From NCBI GenBank assembly GCA_003255065.1, contig QAOA01007551.1, positions 857,845 through 921,844 on the forward strand: 64,000 bases of DNA. The letters run 5' to 3'. Positions 1 to 11,960 of the stretch are shown in pieces. The DNA is from Cercis canadensis. Lineage: Eukaryota; Streptophyta; Magnoliopsida; Fabales; Fabaceae. The notes below the pieces were generated by a model. That model was not told the DNA's origin. It saw nothing but the letters and a program-made list of their open reading frames with translations, and ran no database searches. Every line of letters begins with the position of its first letter. Position 1 is the first letter of the stretch. The translations under genes were made by a program, and so were the position numbers.

Positions 1-850
1 ATATTATTATTAATTTAAAAATATTTTTTAGTAAATAACTAGGTTGGTTGGTTTAAATTAATTTATTATTTTTGCTAACCACAACCCAAACCTAATATTT
101 ATTAAAAAATTTCAACTTAATCTAACTATAAGTAGATGGGTAAGGCCGGCCCAATAGGGCCACAGGCCAAAACGGATATGGGCTAATTTGGCCCGTTTTT
201 ATTTGGGTCAGCAAATTGTTAGCTTGGCTCTGTTTTATACGGGCAACAGATCTAAATGGGCTAACTCACTTTTTTAAAATTATTTTTATTTGTAATTACG
301 CTAAAATCTAACAAAAGTTTAAGTTTTTTTCTTTTGTGATTTTAGTTAAATTATTAATGAATCTAATTAAACAAAATAAAATATGTATAAAGTAATAAAT
401 AAAATTAAAACAAAAAATCAAAGATGTACAAAAAAATGCATGTAAATGTAAATTTAAAATAAAAATGTATAAATAACTAAAAAAATTATAATAGTACATA
501 CTTTAAAATTTAAAGTTAAAAAACACAATATGATTTTGTAGTATTTCCTTAAAAAAAAAAAAAAAAGGCTTGGCCCGAACACGAATAAGCTACTAGCCAA
601 AATGGGCTAGGCCAAATTAGCCCATTTTTATTTGGGACAGCAAATTGGGAACCCAATCCTATATTTTTTCAGGCTAAAACGAGTCAGCTCATCGAGCATG
701 ACCCATTTCCCCACTTCTAAATCTAACCCATATAAAAATTTAAACCAAATTAATCTATTAATTTGGTTTGGGTTGCTCTGTGTGGTCTGGTTGATTTTGG
801 ATTTTGAACAGCCATTGTCACCACCATAACTATTAAGAGCCCATTGGGTT
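1..850. repeat. hAT-like non-autonomous repeat remnants
   Basis: No gene is visible. Two related stretches, about 130-280 and 570-760, share runs such as GGGCTA, GGCCCGTTTTTATTTGGG and CAGCAAATTG. Alternating GGGCTA and GGCCC words are typical of subterminal regions of plant hAT-type elements. Similar sequence recurs at 12,632, 58,454 and 59,041. No clean ends or target duplications can be fixed, so the family assignment is tentative. Confidence 0.35.
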
Positions 851-2186
851 GTTGGACCGCTTTTAAGCCATCATTTTAGTAAAATTGAGAGAAATAGAGG
901 GAGAGGGAGAACCAGGTGTGAAGTTGAGAGGGCCTTAGGTAGTGTTTGATTTAGAGAATTAAACATTCTTATTTCAAAATACATTCTTAAGAATGAGACT
1001 CTTAAAAAAGTTGGTAAAATATTTTATTTAAGACTCAAATTTCATAAGAATAATTTGTTACACTCTAGTAAAATTTTAATAATATGTATGATTTAAGTGA
1101 AATATTTTCATGAATGTAAGTAATTTTTTCAAAAATACCCCTAAATGAATTTAATAAAAAAAAAGTAGAATAGCACAACAGATACCTAGGTAATTTCTAT
1201 TTGGTTATTCACATGGCCTATATATGATGAACAACCTATAATTTTTAGAAAAAAAATAGCTTATCCATGGCAACACACAAACTTTGAGCATTAAATCATA
1301 ATAATAGTGTCACTAATATCAGCCAAAAAGTTACCCAGATACATTAATTAGACCATTATACCATATATATAGATACATCAAACCATTTTTCTCAGACAAT
1401 GTAGCAAAACATTAACTTGTTCCAAAAGTGTAAACCATATTGCTATACATATAAAGTACCAAAAAACAAACAATTTCACAACCTACAAACCCAAATTCCT
1501 ATAGGTCATTGACAATTGCATAGTGCTCTCATAGACTTTTCCTAACACTTATATGTAGTTATCATGTTCAAAAATATAAACAGTGCGGTTTATATTTTTT
1601 AGGTTTCTTAGAATATTACCAATGCACATCTTGCATGATATGCACAGTAATCTTTGCCTAATGTATAAATAATGCAAAATAAGATTTTTTTTTTTTTACT
1701 TTGATTTAGTCTGTTGGGCTGGGTTTTTTTCCTTGCAAAAGTTAATTAACGAACGCTTTGGCATCCTATTTCCACCATAATAGACTTTTCAATTTTATCT
1801 CTAGTAAGTAGTAACTACTAATTATATTAAGGAAGACCTCTAGCTCTGTGAAGCGTGCTCCTAGTCATATGACTAGTCTTTTCATTCCATTCTCTGATTT
1901 GAATCTTCTCGATTGCAATTACAATGACTTTTTATTTATAGACAAAAAAAAAAAAAAAACTACTAATTATACTATAATGAAAAGGAGAATAGTGTTCAAA
2001 AATTTCATCATGTTAGTATGGACTTTGTCGAAATGCCGTGTTTAAAGTTTAAAGTTTCAAGCTAATGAAGATGTTTGGTCTCTCCCTATCCCACCACAAA
2101 TCTCTTTCTCTTTGTTTCTCTCTCACTTTCACACAGATCCACCATACAAAGCGGAGATGAGCAGTTAATGTAAAGAACTTTTTTCA
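851..2186. other. AT-rich intergenic DNA, no gene seen
   Basis: Only short chance reading frames occur. A poly-T/poly-A rich background and a perfect 16-bp palindrome (CTAGTCATATGACTAG, 1,861-1,876) are the only structures noted. It lies downstream of the 3' end of the AGL12-like gene. Confidence 0.5.
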
Positions 2187-2342
2187 CATACCAAAAAAGT
2201 ATGTGATACCTCCCTAACGTGACAGCATAACGACCGTTGATGTGAAAATAATTAATCTTAATGGTCAAAATTAATTATTTTTCACATCAACGGTTGTTAT
2301 GCTACCACGTCAAGGGAGATATCACATACCTCCCTGGTATGG
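2187..2342. repeat. Foldback (hairpin) MITE
   Basis: Two inverted arms of roughly 70 bp pair around a centre near 2,262. The left arm (from CATACC at 2,187) and the right arm (ending GGTATG at 2,342) match with only a few mismatches. They would form a long hairpin if transcribed. The element lies about 300 bp beyond the stop codon of the AGL12-like gene. No transposase or clear target duplication is seen. Confidence 0.7.
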
Positions 2343-2636
2343 TAGAATAAGCTTAATATAAATCATATGATCATAGTGTTTTTATGTTGGTATAATTGTT
2401 GTTGTATACTTGTATGTAAAATCACAGAAAATTTACTAGAAAACACACCTTAAATACTATTATTAAAAAGTACAATAAGAATGATATAATAATGTTTCAC
2501 CATTATTCGAAACTTAAAGGCATTATTCACACAAGAGTTCTCAAAGTTTATTACTTGTACAACACATCATTGTAGATTTTTTCTCAATCAGTCAATTAAT
2601 ATCATAATAATGTTAATTAGAGAATAAAGTCAAATA

Positions 2637-3349
2637 CTAGAGCTGAAATATTTCGTCTGGTATAACTAGTGGGTATGAAGTAGCAGTACCAACTGGTGCA
2701 AAGTTGGTCATTCCAGTATTCTCCAAAATCTACAACAATTAATGGCATGAATTAGATAATATTTTAAAAAACATGTTAGTAAAATTTGTTTCATAGAGAA
2801 GGTATATGTAATGAATATATTTTTCATTACCTTATCTTGGAGATATTCATTTGCAGCTGTGAGTACTCCTTCCTTCAATAACAAAAAGTAATAATTAGAT
2901 TATTCATTTTACATGAAATGATTAAAAAACTACTATAAAGTAGAAAAGAAAAAAAAAATTATTCAGAGCAAGGTAAAAAGTTCAAAAAAATAGAGAATTT
3001 AATCAACACATATCAAGATTTTTATTATCCATTTGTGCATTTGTTGTTACAAACAAAAAGAATATGATCACATGGGATAATTATTTTCTAAAATTGTATA
3101 ATAATATTCTTATAAATTTTATTGTTATGTGCTCCTTTTTCAAATTTTAGTCTTTGTACAAACCATAAAAGTTCTTATACTAATAAAGATAACAAATTTA
3201 AGAATTTAATTTACCAAATCAAGAAATTTATTAAGTAAAACATTCCAAATGTACCTTATCCTTCAATGTTTGGATTTCTCGTAACATGTTGTTCATCTGT
3301 AGTTCATAAAACTGCTAGTCAGTGATCTCACATCTAAAATAAAAAGGTA

Positions 3350-3415
<66 letters not shown>

Positions 3416-6400
3416 TATTATCTATACCTTCATTGAGCGAATATGATAAATCCAAATTTCAAGATTCTTCTCCAGTACTTGTAATTCATTCATTGCCATC
3501 GTCCCATTTGCCCCTCCACATAAATACCTAAGGAAGAGATGATAATTTAATTTATTTTCTTAATATTTTAAAATTAAGCATATACATTCATGAATAAAAC
3601 ATTTTAAATATGAAAATTACAATAAATCATGGAAGAATACTTCAATTTAAAAAAAAAAAAATTAGAGAAACAACTCTGAAATTTGAGTTAATAGTGATAC
3701 GTTGTATTTAAAATTGATAAATCAGAAAAGATGTTAAACAAAAAAACAAAAGATAGCTATATTAACTTGTATTTAACTTAAAATAAGAAAGAGATGAAAA
3801 ACAATAACAATTTGCTATTTAAAAGTAGTATATCAATTAATTATCTTATTGCTAAAAATTTTATTGCATGTATATTCTATGCAAAGGGTGAATTGCACTT
3901 TCTTCTCTTATCCATTGGAATAATTTTAATTATTATTCATTGTACAGTACTCCCTTCTTTGTTTATGTAGTTGGCAATGTAATAGAAGTGACAGCAAAAT
4001 AATATCAAAATAAATAAAAACTAAATACGATCAGAGAAGACGAACAGGTAAAAAAGGTCACAAATTGCTAAAAGAAGATTTAATCAATTTTTGCGAAGAT
4101 CCTCATTCCTTATAGATTTGTATGCAATTAATCAGATAAGAACTACACACATCACTCCTTGTTTTGAACAAATAGATGCATATTATGGTCATGTATATAT
4201 GAGATATATATATACATTAATGTCATTTTATAACAACAGTAAATTAACCCTATGTTTTTGGATTCCTACTAAAAAAATCAGGGTGACACCGAATGAATTA
4301 GTGGAAAGTGGAACCATTTGAAAACATATTCTCTACTTAATTTTTTATTTGATCAAATTGTTTGTGGTCGTGTGATACTGAGATTATCTTTAGAGTTGGC
4401 AGTACCGGGAATCATAATCAAAAGTACCAAAAAAACTTTTTTCTATTTGATGATAATTTAATCTCTTTTGATGAAAGAGGGGAGTATCCAGTAGAAATTA
4501 TAATCTGGCTATTCATTACAATATAGATATTTCATAAAATAAGACACACGAATGTTAACTATGGTCCAGGAAACAAATATGATTTAATTTTGATTTAGTT
4601 CACTTGCAACAAATTAAACACTTACTCTGCAATATGATAAAAAATATATATATGACAAAATAATTTAATCTTAATTACCTGAGACCCTTTTGCAATGTCT
4701 CAATTTCCTTTTTAAGCACATCAATCCCCTCTTCAGAATCCTGAAACGGGAGTATACTACCTTGTGAACAAATTATGCTAATATTCACTTTCACTGGCAA
4801 AGTATAAATCAAGTATTTGGTCATAACTTAATCTCTTTTTTTTTTTTTTGGTTTCTCACGAGAAGGTCCCCACACCTTTAATGTGAGATTAATTTCTGCT
4901 CGGACTTTGATATATCCTAATTACTAGTACTAACTTAATCTCTTTTGATAATAGAGGGGAGTATCTAGTAGAAATTAAGTTCTATAATCATTTGGCTATA
5001 GTTATTCATTACAATATAGATATTTCATCAAATACGAAACACTAATGTCAACTATGATCCAAGAAACAAATATGATTTAATTTTCATTTAGTTTACTTGC
5101 AACAAATTAAAGACTTACTCTGCAATATGATAAAAGGAAAAAAAATGATAATTTAAAGTATAAATCAAGTATAGGTTATCAAAACTAATTGGGGTGTGAT
5201 TCTGAACAATAAATGTATTTAATGTAAAATCTTATCAGTTAGAGCACGCACATGCACACACGCGCACACACATTTTTATATTGATTAGGTTCTTATCATT
5301 TTTAATTCAAAAGTCAACCATGAGAAAGCTAATTAATATCAACTAGATAATTCTTGAGATATTTTATGAAGTGATGATTGAAAAACGTAAATTAAGCTAC
5401 TTGTGAAAAACTTCAAACTCCACCTACAATGGACAGGGGATAAAAATCCTTTAATGAATGCTTATGCATCACTTTCAAGCATCAACATGGTATGACCACT
5501 TACTACATAATATATATGATTTCATGCAATGGTTCCATAATAATGATTGACTTAAATTTTTCTATAATATTTTTTCTTTTATATAAAGCAATGGGGGAAG
5601 AGGGAATAAAGTATCACACACATCAATCATATATGGAGAGCAGAGGACTCCACTGTCAACCAAAAATGTTTGAGCAACATTTTAGGCAACTTAGGGTTTT
5701 GTATTGACTTATAATGACTCAGGTCATACATCTTAAGGACTCAGGTGGTACACCTTTGCAATCTAAGGGTATAAACTCTAGGAGCATATGAAATTAAAAA
5801 TTATAGGCTTCATTATTTATAATTTGTTAAAAAGGGTTTATCATCAATTTTGAAGGCTAAAGAGCATATGTGTCCTAACTTCTGAAAATGCAATTGCCCA
5901 CTATTTTCTTCCTTGATATATAGTTTAACTTGTTTTAAGTGTAGAAAGTTCATTATTGTATTATTATCACATAACTAAATCCTTGTAAAGAGTAGGGATG
6001 AGTTTATGCTGAATGTCTTGAGGCATCAAGAGAGAAACTAGTGAATGAAGACTGTAAACACTGTGAGGCCAAAGTGGCAAACATCATGTGGTGGCCACAT
6101 AAATCTCAAGCTAGGAATGTAAAAGAACTTATCTGACATAAGTTTACAACAAAGATGCATTAATTAAGATGTTATAGGAATCTCAATAGCTTAGCAGTTC
6201 CAATACATTAGTCTCATTCCTCTGTAACTAAGTCAAGGGATTGAGTTCATAGTCTTAGTTAGTGGTTAGTCAGATACCCAAAAGCAAAAAGAGGAAGGAA
6301 AAAGGCAAAGGAAACGGAAGCTGTCTTCCTTTCTGCTCTCTTTATTCTTGTGCATGAGGGAAAAATTCTAAGATTCGTGCTATACAGAGTGGAGCTACTC

Positions 6401-9069
6401 CATGGAACAACACACTAAAATGAATACCATACATTGGATTATTAACAATGGTAGGGACCACTGACACAAATAATAATTGGTGTAAGCCCACATCGCATCC
6501 CTTTTGCGAAATAGCTTTTCCAAATTCTTTTCTTTCTTTTTTGTAAGGCTTTTTCGAAATTCTAATACTAGCATACTATTGAGTTTGTCATTGAAATTGA
6601 GCCATGTGATTGATTTTTCCATATCAACAATTGACATGGAAGGCAATAGAATCCCATATAGAAGATTGGCTCCATCTTTAAAAATTGCAGAAGAGCAAAA
6701 CTATATGATGGAGTCCACTGCACCTAAGACTTACTCTCTTTGTTGAAGGAGAGATTCTAATGTATTCTCAGAATACATACTTCTTACGTGAGTTTCACAG
6801 GTGGGATTTTTACTTTTTGTGTCTTTAGAATATGTATTTTAGGGTTTAGGAATTAGAGTTTAGGGTTAAACTTTAGGGTTAAGGGAGTGGGAGCAATAGA
6901 TCTCCTTGGCATGTCAGCGAGACAGACTATTTGCTGTGTGAAGGAATGTTGGTAGAGTAATAGTACTCATGTCAAAAAGTTGTATAAAAAATGCAAGGGA
7001 TTGGAGGTTATTTATAGTAGTCAAAGGTCGATGGGGCTAGGCTTGCACTTTAGGGCTACGCGGTAGGCTATGAAGGAGTGAGAATATTCTAGAATAGTGT
7101 TGTACATGTACCACTTAAACAAGGTCAGATGTAGTGTCTTAGTTGAGATAGGTTAGACAACAAGCACGAGTAGCCAAAGAGTTTGCCAAAGTATAGTACA
7201 ATTTAGGTAGGTATCCTTTAATTCATATATAATAAGGAGTTAAATATATTTTTCGCCTATGAATTATTTGTTAAATATCACTTTAATTTTTGATTTATTT
7301 TTTGTGTTATTTTAGTCTTCAAATAATTACTCTGCTTACTAAATCAGTAATTTAAGTGATTATTTTTATGTTATTGAGGACTGATTTGGGAGGCCAATGT
7401 AATTATTTGAGGATTAAAATGACACAAAAAATAAATCAAGAATTAAAGTAATATTTGAGAAATAATTTAATGACGAAAATATATTTTACTCTATAATAAG
7501 ACTTCTCCATGTATTTTTTTTTTTTTTGAAAAACCTAAGATACACTATTATTTCAGACCTTTATGTACTCACATCAATTTTAGGCTTCAAATTGAGTACG
7601 GATTGAAACCTACTTTTCTTTTAAGATGAGTTTGTCTATATTTTCTTTGCAAAGATTACAACTTGTGGCATCGTAAAGTTTGCTGAACAATTTTTATTTT
7701 TTTTAAATATCGTAGTATCTTGTTTCTCTAATAGTGAGCCCTTAGTCCAAATATTCCAACAACTTTTTCTTCTGTAATTAATTATTTTTCTTTAACGAAT
7801 ATTTATATCTAAAATAGTGGTGGAAGTGATGCAGATTAAGATGTGAACCCCCTAATCATATTAACTTAAATTCTAAGCTAGAAGTCACGCTCGCTACCTT
7901 TTCTACAATAAACAACTAACTTGATCTTTATAGCTAGAATCTGGCCAGTTGTATGTGTAATCATGAAATCTGGACAGCAAAACATTTGATGATTGTAATT
8001 TACTGGGTATATATACTTTCAACTTATAATCATTAGCACTATATTGTTATTTTATTTATTCAAGGATGATATAGCATTAAGCAGCATCGGATGCTGCTGC
8101 TCACTCTTTCACATATTATAATAACAATAATCATTCCATTTTTCTTTCACCAATATTATTAATTATAAGTTCTGCGCTATATATAACGAAAAATATCTTT
8201 TACAAATTCTGTCAACGACTACTCATGTGATGACTAGACATATATTCTTGTTCATTTTCTTCCTTCTTAATATTTTTGTCCTCATAGTTTTACATAATTA
8301 AGGCACAGAAAAAGAGAAAGAGAGCGAGGTTGCATACCAGAGGATGTGCTTCAATAGCAGCTTCAGGCAGAGCCCGATGTGCTTCAATGGCAGCTTCAGG
8401 CAGAGCCCCATGGGTGCACTTCATGTACCTCTCTATGAGCCCTTGCATGGTTCTTTCATATACATGACCCAAACAGAAAGAAAGATTAGAGACAATTGAA
8501 ACAAAAAATTTAAAAGTGATTGTTGGATCACATCAATCTGGTAACAAATTCTCATTAAAAATCATTTTCTTTTATATAAATGAGTAAAACCCTTTTTGGG
8601 TAGTATCTTTTTAGTCTTTGAAAGATAACTATATCTATCAAAATATTCTTCTATCTAATTTTCCTTAATGAGAGTTTATAAAACCTTTCACGTTGCACAT
8701 TAAATACCAATGTAACAAGCATTGTAGGAGTTGGCATAGGAATATTTTATGGACAAACTTATATATCAAAGACTGAATTGACATAAAAAATCTTTCAAAG
8801 ACTAAACTAACCGTACTTTTCCAGACAAAAAATATGGGGTTTTATTCTATATAAATATATAGAAGAGAGAGAGAGAGAGAGACAAACCCTTTGGTGGCTA
8901 GTTCATGGAGCTTTCCATGAGCGGAGAAAATGACAACGCCAATTTCAGCATCGCAAAGCACAGACAGCTCCTTAGCCTTCTTAAGAAGCCCTGCTCGGCG
9001 CTTGCAGAAGGTCACTTGTCTGTGCACCGGATTCTCGATTCGCTTCAACTGAACCTTTCCGCGAGCCAT
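2637..9069 (-). CDS. AGL12: AGL12/XAANTAL1-type MADS-box transcription factor
   Basis: The gene encodes a 211-aa nuclear MIKC-type MADS transcription factor. Seven exons were read by splice sites and frame: 8888-9069, 8338-8452, 4679-4740, 3428-3527, 3255-3296, 2831-2872 and 2637-2729. The 182/62/100/42/42-nt exons match the usual MIKC pattern. The MADS domain is residues 1-60 (starts [20 protein letters not shown]). The I region is split by a long second intron (3.6 kb). The K domain spans about residues 100-180, and the C-terminus ends [12 protein letters not shown], matching the AGL12 clade ending (YPL...EIFQF). Length equals Arabidopsis AGL12 (211 aa). In Arabidopsis this gene affects root meristem proliferation and flowering time; that role is inferred here from homology. 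Exon 2 carries an in-frame 33-bp duplication, adding 11 residues between the I and K regions. All splice sites are canonical, so the gene looks functional. Confidence 0.95.
3351..3415. repeat. Compound microsatellite (CA)n(TA)n(GA)n
   Basis: A compound dinucleotide repeat lies inside intron 4 of the AGL12-like gene, which is only about 130 bp long. Length variation here would change intron size but not coding sequence. Confidence 0.9.
4449..5178. repeat. Local duplication flanking AGL12 exon 3
   Basis: About 205 bp in intron 3 (4,449-4,650) is repeated with roughly 85-90% identity in intron 2 (4,928-5,140). Both copies include AAACAAATATGATTTAATTT and CTTACTCTGCAATATGATAA. A second shared word, AAGTATAAATCAAGTAT, follows exon 3 near 4,800 and follows copy 2 near 5,157. 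The layout suggests a tandem duplication once covered exon 3 (4,679-4,740), and the second copy later lost the exon. Confidence 0.7.
8343..8408 (-). repeat. 33-bp in-frame tandem duplication in AGL12 exon 2
   Basis: Two adjacent 33-bp copies differ at one base and encode [11 protein letters not shown]-type repeats in the linker between the MADS and K domains. The reading frame is kept, so the protein gains an 11-residue repeat rich in Ala and Glu. I know of no comparable repeat in the AGL12 family. Confidence 0.9.
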
Positions 9070-9206
9070 TACTCAACGATGAGATTCGAGTTTTCAACTT
9101 TGAGTTATGAGTATGAAGAAAGAGTGCTTTCTGTGCGCTTCTATGCACACAACCTCCCACTAGTTTGAACTAGCTTCGAGGTTGCTGCCTGTATAGTATC
9201 CAATGG

Positions 9207-9747
9207 CAGAGTTTCTCCGACAATTGTTTCTCATCTCTGGGAGATGAGGCCTTATATACCCATTAGGATTTGCCTTGTGTTGAAGGGAATCATAGTAGAA
9301 TAATAATAATAACAATAATTAAGAATAATTAATAGAAAAAAAAGTTACCAGTGCTGCACACAGCACTAACTTTTGTTTAGTCTCTAATTATGTTCATCAA
9401 CTCTCACACTCTTCCTCTCTCCCTCTCCACTTCGTTGTATTTATTAGGGTTACAATTAGAGAGTAAACCACATCAGAATTTCTCCGACAGTTGTTTCTCA
9501 TCTGTGGGAGTGGAAATAAACCCATTAGGGTTTTGCCATGTGTTGAAGGGAATCATAGAATAATAATAATAATAACAACAAAAAAAATTAAGAATAATTA
9601 ATTGATAAAAAAGTTACCAGCTACTTTATACATCACTAACTTTTGTTTAGTCTCCTAGTTATGTTTATCAGCTCTCACACTCTCCCTCTCTCCTTCTCCA
9701 CTTCGTTGTATTTATTTGGATTACAATTAGAGAGTAAATCACATCAA
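9207..9747. repeat. Tandem duplication (about 270 bp) in the AGL12 promoter
   Basis: Copy 1 is about 9,207-9,473 and copy 2 about 9,474-9,747. Both start CAGA(G/A)TTTCTCCGACA and end GAGAGTAAA(C/T)CACATCA, with a shared ATA/AAT-rich middle and CT-rich ends. Only copy 1, nearer the gene, keeps the TATA-like sequence; in copy 2 it reads differently. The duplication sits directly upstream of the 5' UTR. Confidence 0.9.
9251..9258 (-). promoter_or_regulatory. TATA box of the AGL12-like gene
   Basis: The minus strand reads TATATAAG, about 185 bp upstream of the ATG. The spacing allows a 5' UTR of about 150 nt. This is a positional inference only. Confidence 0.6.
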
Positions 9748-10799
9748 AGCATGTGATACTAAAGACGATTGGTCATTTCAATCACAGAATATTCTTACTA
9801 AAATGTGTTTAGCCTAGCTTTTATTCTAGAAATTCTTAGGTAGGCTCAATTTATAAAACTTGTGTAGGTTGAGCGGATCAAATTCTTTGTTCATTGACAC
9901 AGGTACCTCTATGAAAGAATTTAAGTGCAACCCATATCCCTAGACAAGAATGTGATTCATTTAGTCCACACAACTAGGTAGATTAAGTCCAGATAAGAAT
10001 TTATTGGCTTTATTCCTTGTAGGCATGGACATTGCTATGCAGCAATTAGTAAACTGTTTTATCATACTTGCAGCGAGCCAAGTAATAGATGCTATGCTAC
10101 TTGGAGCAAGCAATGCTATGCTGTTTTATCATAGAATTAACATGGAATGAAATCATAATTATAACTTAGTAAAATAAGAAAATAAACCAACCATTAAGCC
10201 ATTCCTAGCAACCAAGAATCACTATTTTCATGCATCTCTTGAGGGGGACGATTCCTTGTGGGTGTAGAATCAAGGCCTGGGATAGAACCATCATTTTGAA
10301 TTTTCTTTTCCTAATAAATATGAACGTTCTCATTTCTAAAAAATAGAGACAGAAACAGAATCACCACTCCACCAATTAAATGCTACACAGAATGTTTTTG
10401 GCCCTTCCCTAAACAAATGACGCGTAACCTAGTACCTTTCACAAGAAAAGGCATTCAAAATTCTATTCTGCAGCCTGCCGGCAACAAGTTGCATGCTTTT
10501 CCATGTGCGATCCTCCATCTCTTGCTGAGCCAATGAACTTCTCTATTTTATTGTTTGGCTTTTTCCACCAACTTTTCCTTTTTCTGCTACATATTCCTTT
10601 GCCTTCAAGCACTATTCTGTGTTTATGTGACATAAACGTGGTTCCTAGCTTTCCCTAATGTTTGCTTTCTAATGAGAAGCTTTAGTTGTATACTTTTGGG
10701 TGCACATTCAAGGATTTGCAGTTAATCTACGTAGATTAATGTTACAGTAGAGTCTCATAAAATTTAAAAAGATTCAGTTAAACTCTAGTGATTGTATTT

Positions 10800-10885
10800 G
10801 CAATCAAAGGGATTCAAGCCAAAGAAAGGGTTGAGGAGACCAATTTTATAATTGGGAGCATGTTCCACTGAGCTAAAGCTCTTTC
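10800..10885 (-). mobile_element. tRNA-derived SINE-like head
   Basis: On the minus strand an A-box-like TTAGCTCAGTGG (10,865-10,876) and a B-box-like GGCTTGAATCC (10,810-10,820) are spaced about 45 bp apart, as in tRNA-derived polymerase III promoters. Base pairing for a true tRNA cloverleaf is poor, so a SINE relic is more likely than a tRNA gene. Confidence 0.4.
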
Positions 10886-11814
10886 TCAGAGTTATTATTT
10901 GATATACTAACAGTTGAAAAAGAAATATTTACACACACTGTTAAAATTCCACAATTTTACTTATAATAAGCTATATTTAAGAAATCAATATTTTTTTTGG
11001 GTGTAATTAAGATATAAATATTCTTAAAATATTTATATATCTAAGATATTTTTATATTTTATATAAAAATTGCAAAAACATAAAATGAAGAGTATAAATT
11101 ATCCTTTGTAGGCCCAAGCATCCTCCACGCTCCTTTCCCCTTCTTCTATATAATCTTTGATTTCATCTTAACTTTGAAGACAAGAATCTTGTCAAATCGC
11201 CAGCATTGAATAGACACTCAATGATTTTATCATTGACATCCTAAGCTTATTGGATGCAGGCCAGGCTTTAAACAACCGCCATGTGGATGTTCTCTTTGAA
11301 GAATATAATTGGATCCACTCAATTCCCTAAGATATATAAAAGGTTGATACGACTCCAAAAACATATCTTTACTTAAAATGTAGCTAAATCGTTGAGAAGT
11401 CACATACTTTGATGGATTGCTCATAAGGCCCTTTTTATTCCTTGGTATTAAATTAATTAAACATGTACTCTTGGCGCACAGATGCTGCACTACCTTTTTA
11501 TGATATTGGTGCGCGCCCTCAAGAGATTAAAGTGGGACATTATGTATAGCCCAAGATTTCTACTAGATAATTATATATTAGCAGAAAAAAATTATAAACA
11601 TTTTTAGTTTACTCTACTTTATAGTCAATAATATTTGATGATATTTGAGTTTAATTGAAATTATTATAATTACATAGAAGTCAACACCTTAATTTGATAG
11701 TTTGGATTAACGCTTATTCCTATAGTTGTACACTTTAGAGATGTGTGTAATTATAATATGATATTATTTGGCTAAAACTATTCTGTCTAACGTGTTATCA
11801 AAAAATTTGGCAGA

Positions 11815-11960
11815 ATCTTATCCACGTTAGTTCAGCTAATAAGGATTGAATTACTTCACTTGTAAGATCTAGGTTCGAATCTTATTGCAAACAGTCTCTC
11901 TTTGATGAACAATCATTAAAATTTAAGGTGATTATTGAATGAAACAAAATAGCAGGAACT
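11815..11960 (+). mobile_element. Possible tRNA-derived SINE relic
   Basis: An A-box-like TTAGTTCAGCTAATAAGG is followed about 45 bp later by the B-box consensus GGTTCGAATCT. No poly-A tail or target duplication was found, so the end is approximate. Confidence 0.3.

Noticed and set aside
6504-6746. 80-codon plus-strand frame in AGL12 intron 2
   Set aside because: Overlaps a minus-strand frame of similar size and shows no motif; chance frame in a long intron.
6836-6890. Interstitial telomere from chromosome fusion
   Set aside because: Only a few degenerate TTTAGGG words; too short for a telomere remnant.
10800-10885. Functional tRNA gene
   Set aside because: The A and B boxes are present but the arms do not pair as in a cloverleaf, so a SINE-like relic is preferred.
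11230-11490. 86-codon minus-strand frame
   Set aside because: No recognisable motif, no splice context and no neighbouring exons; treated as chance.
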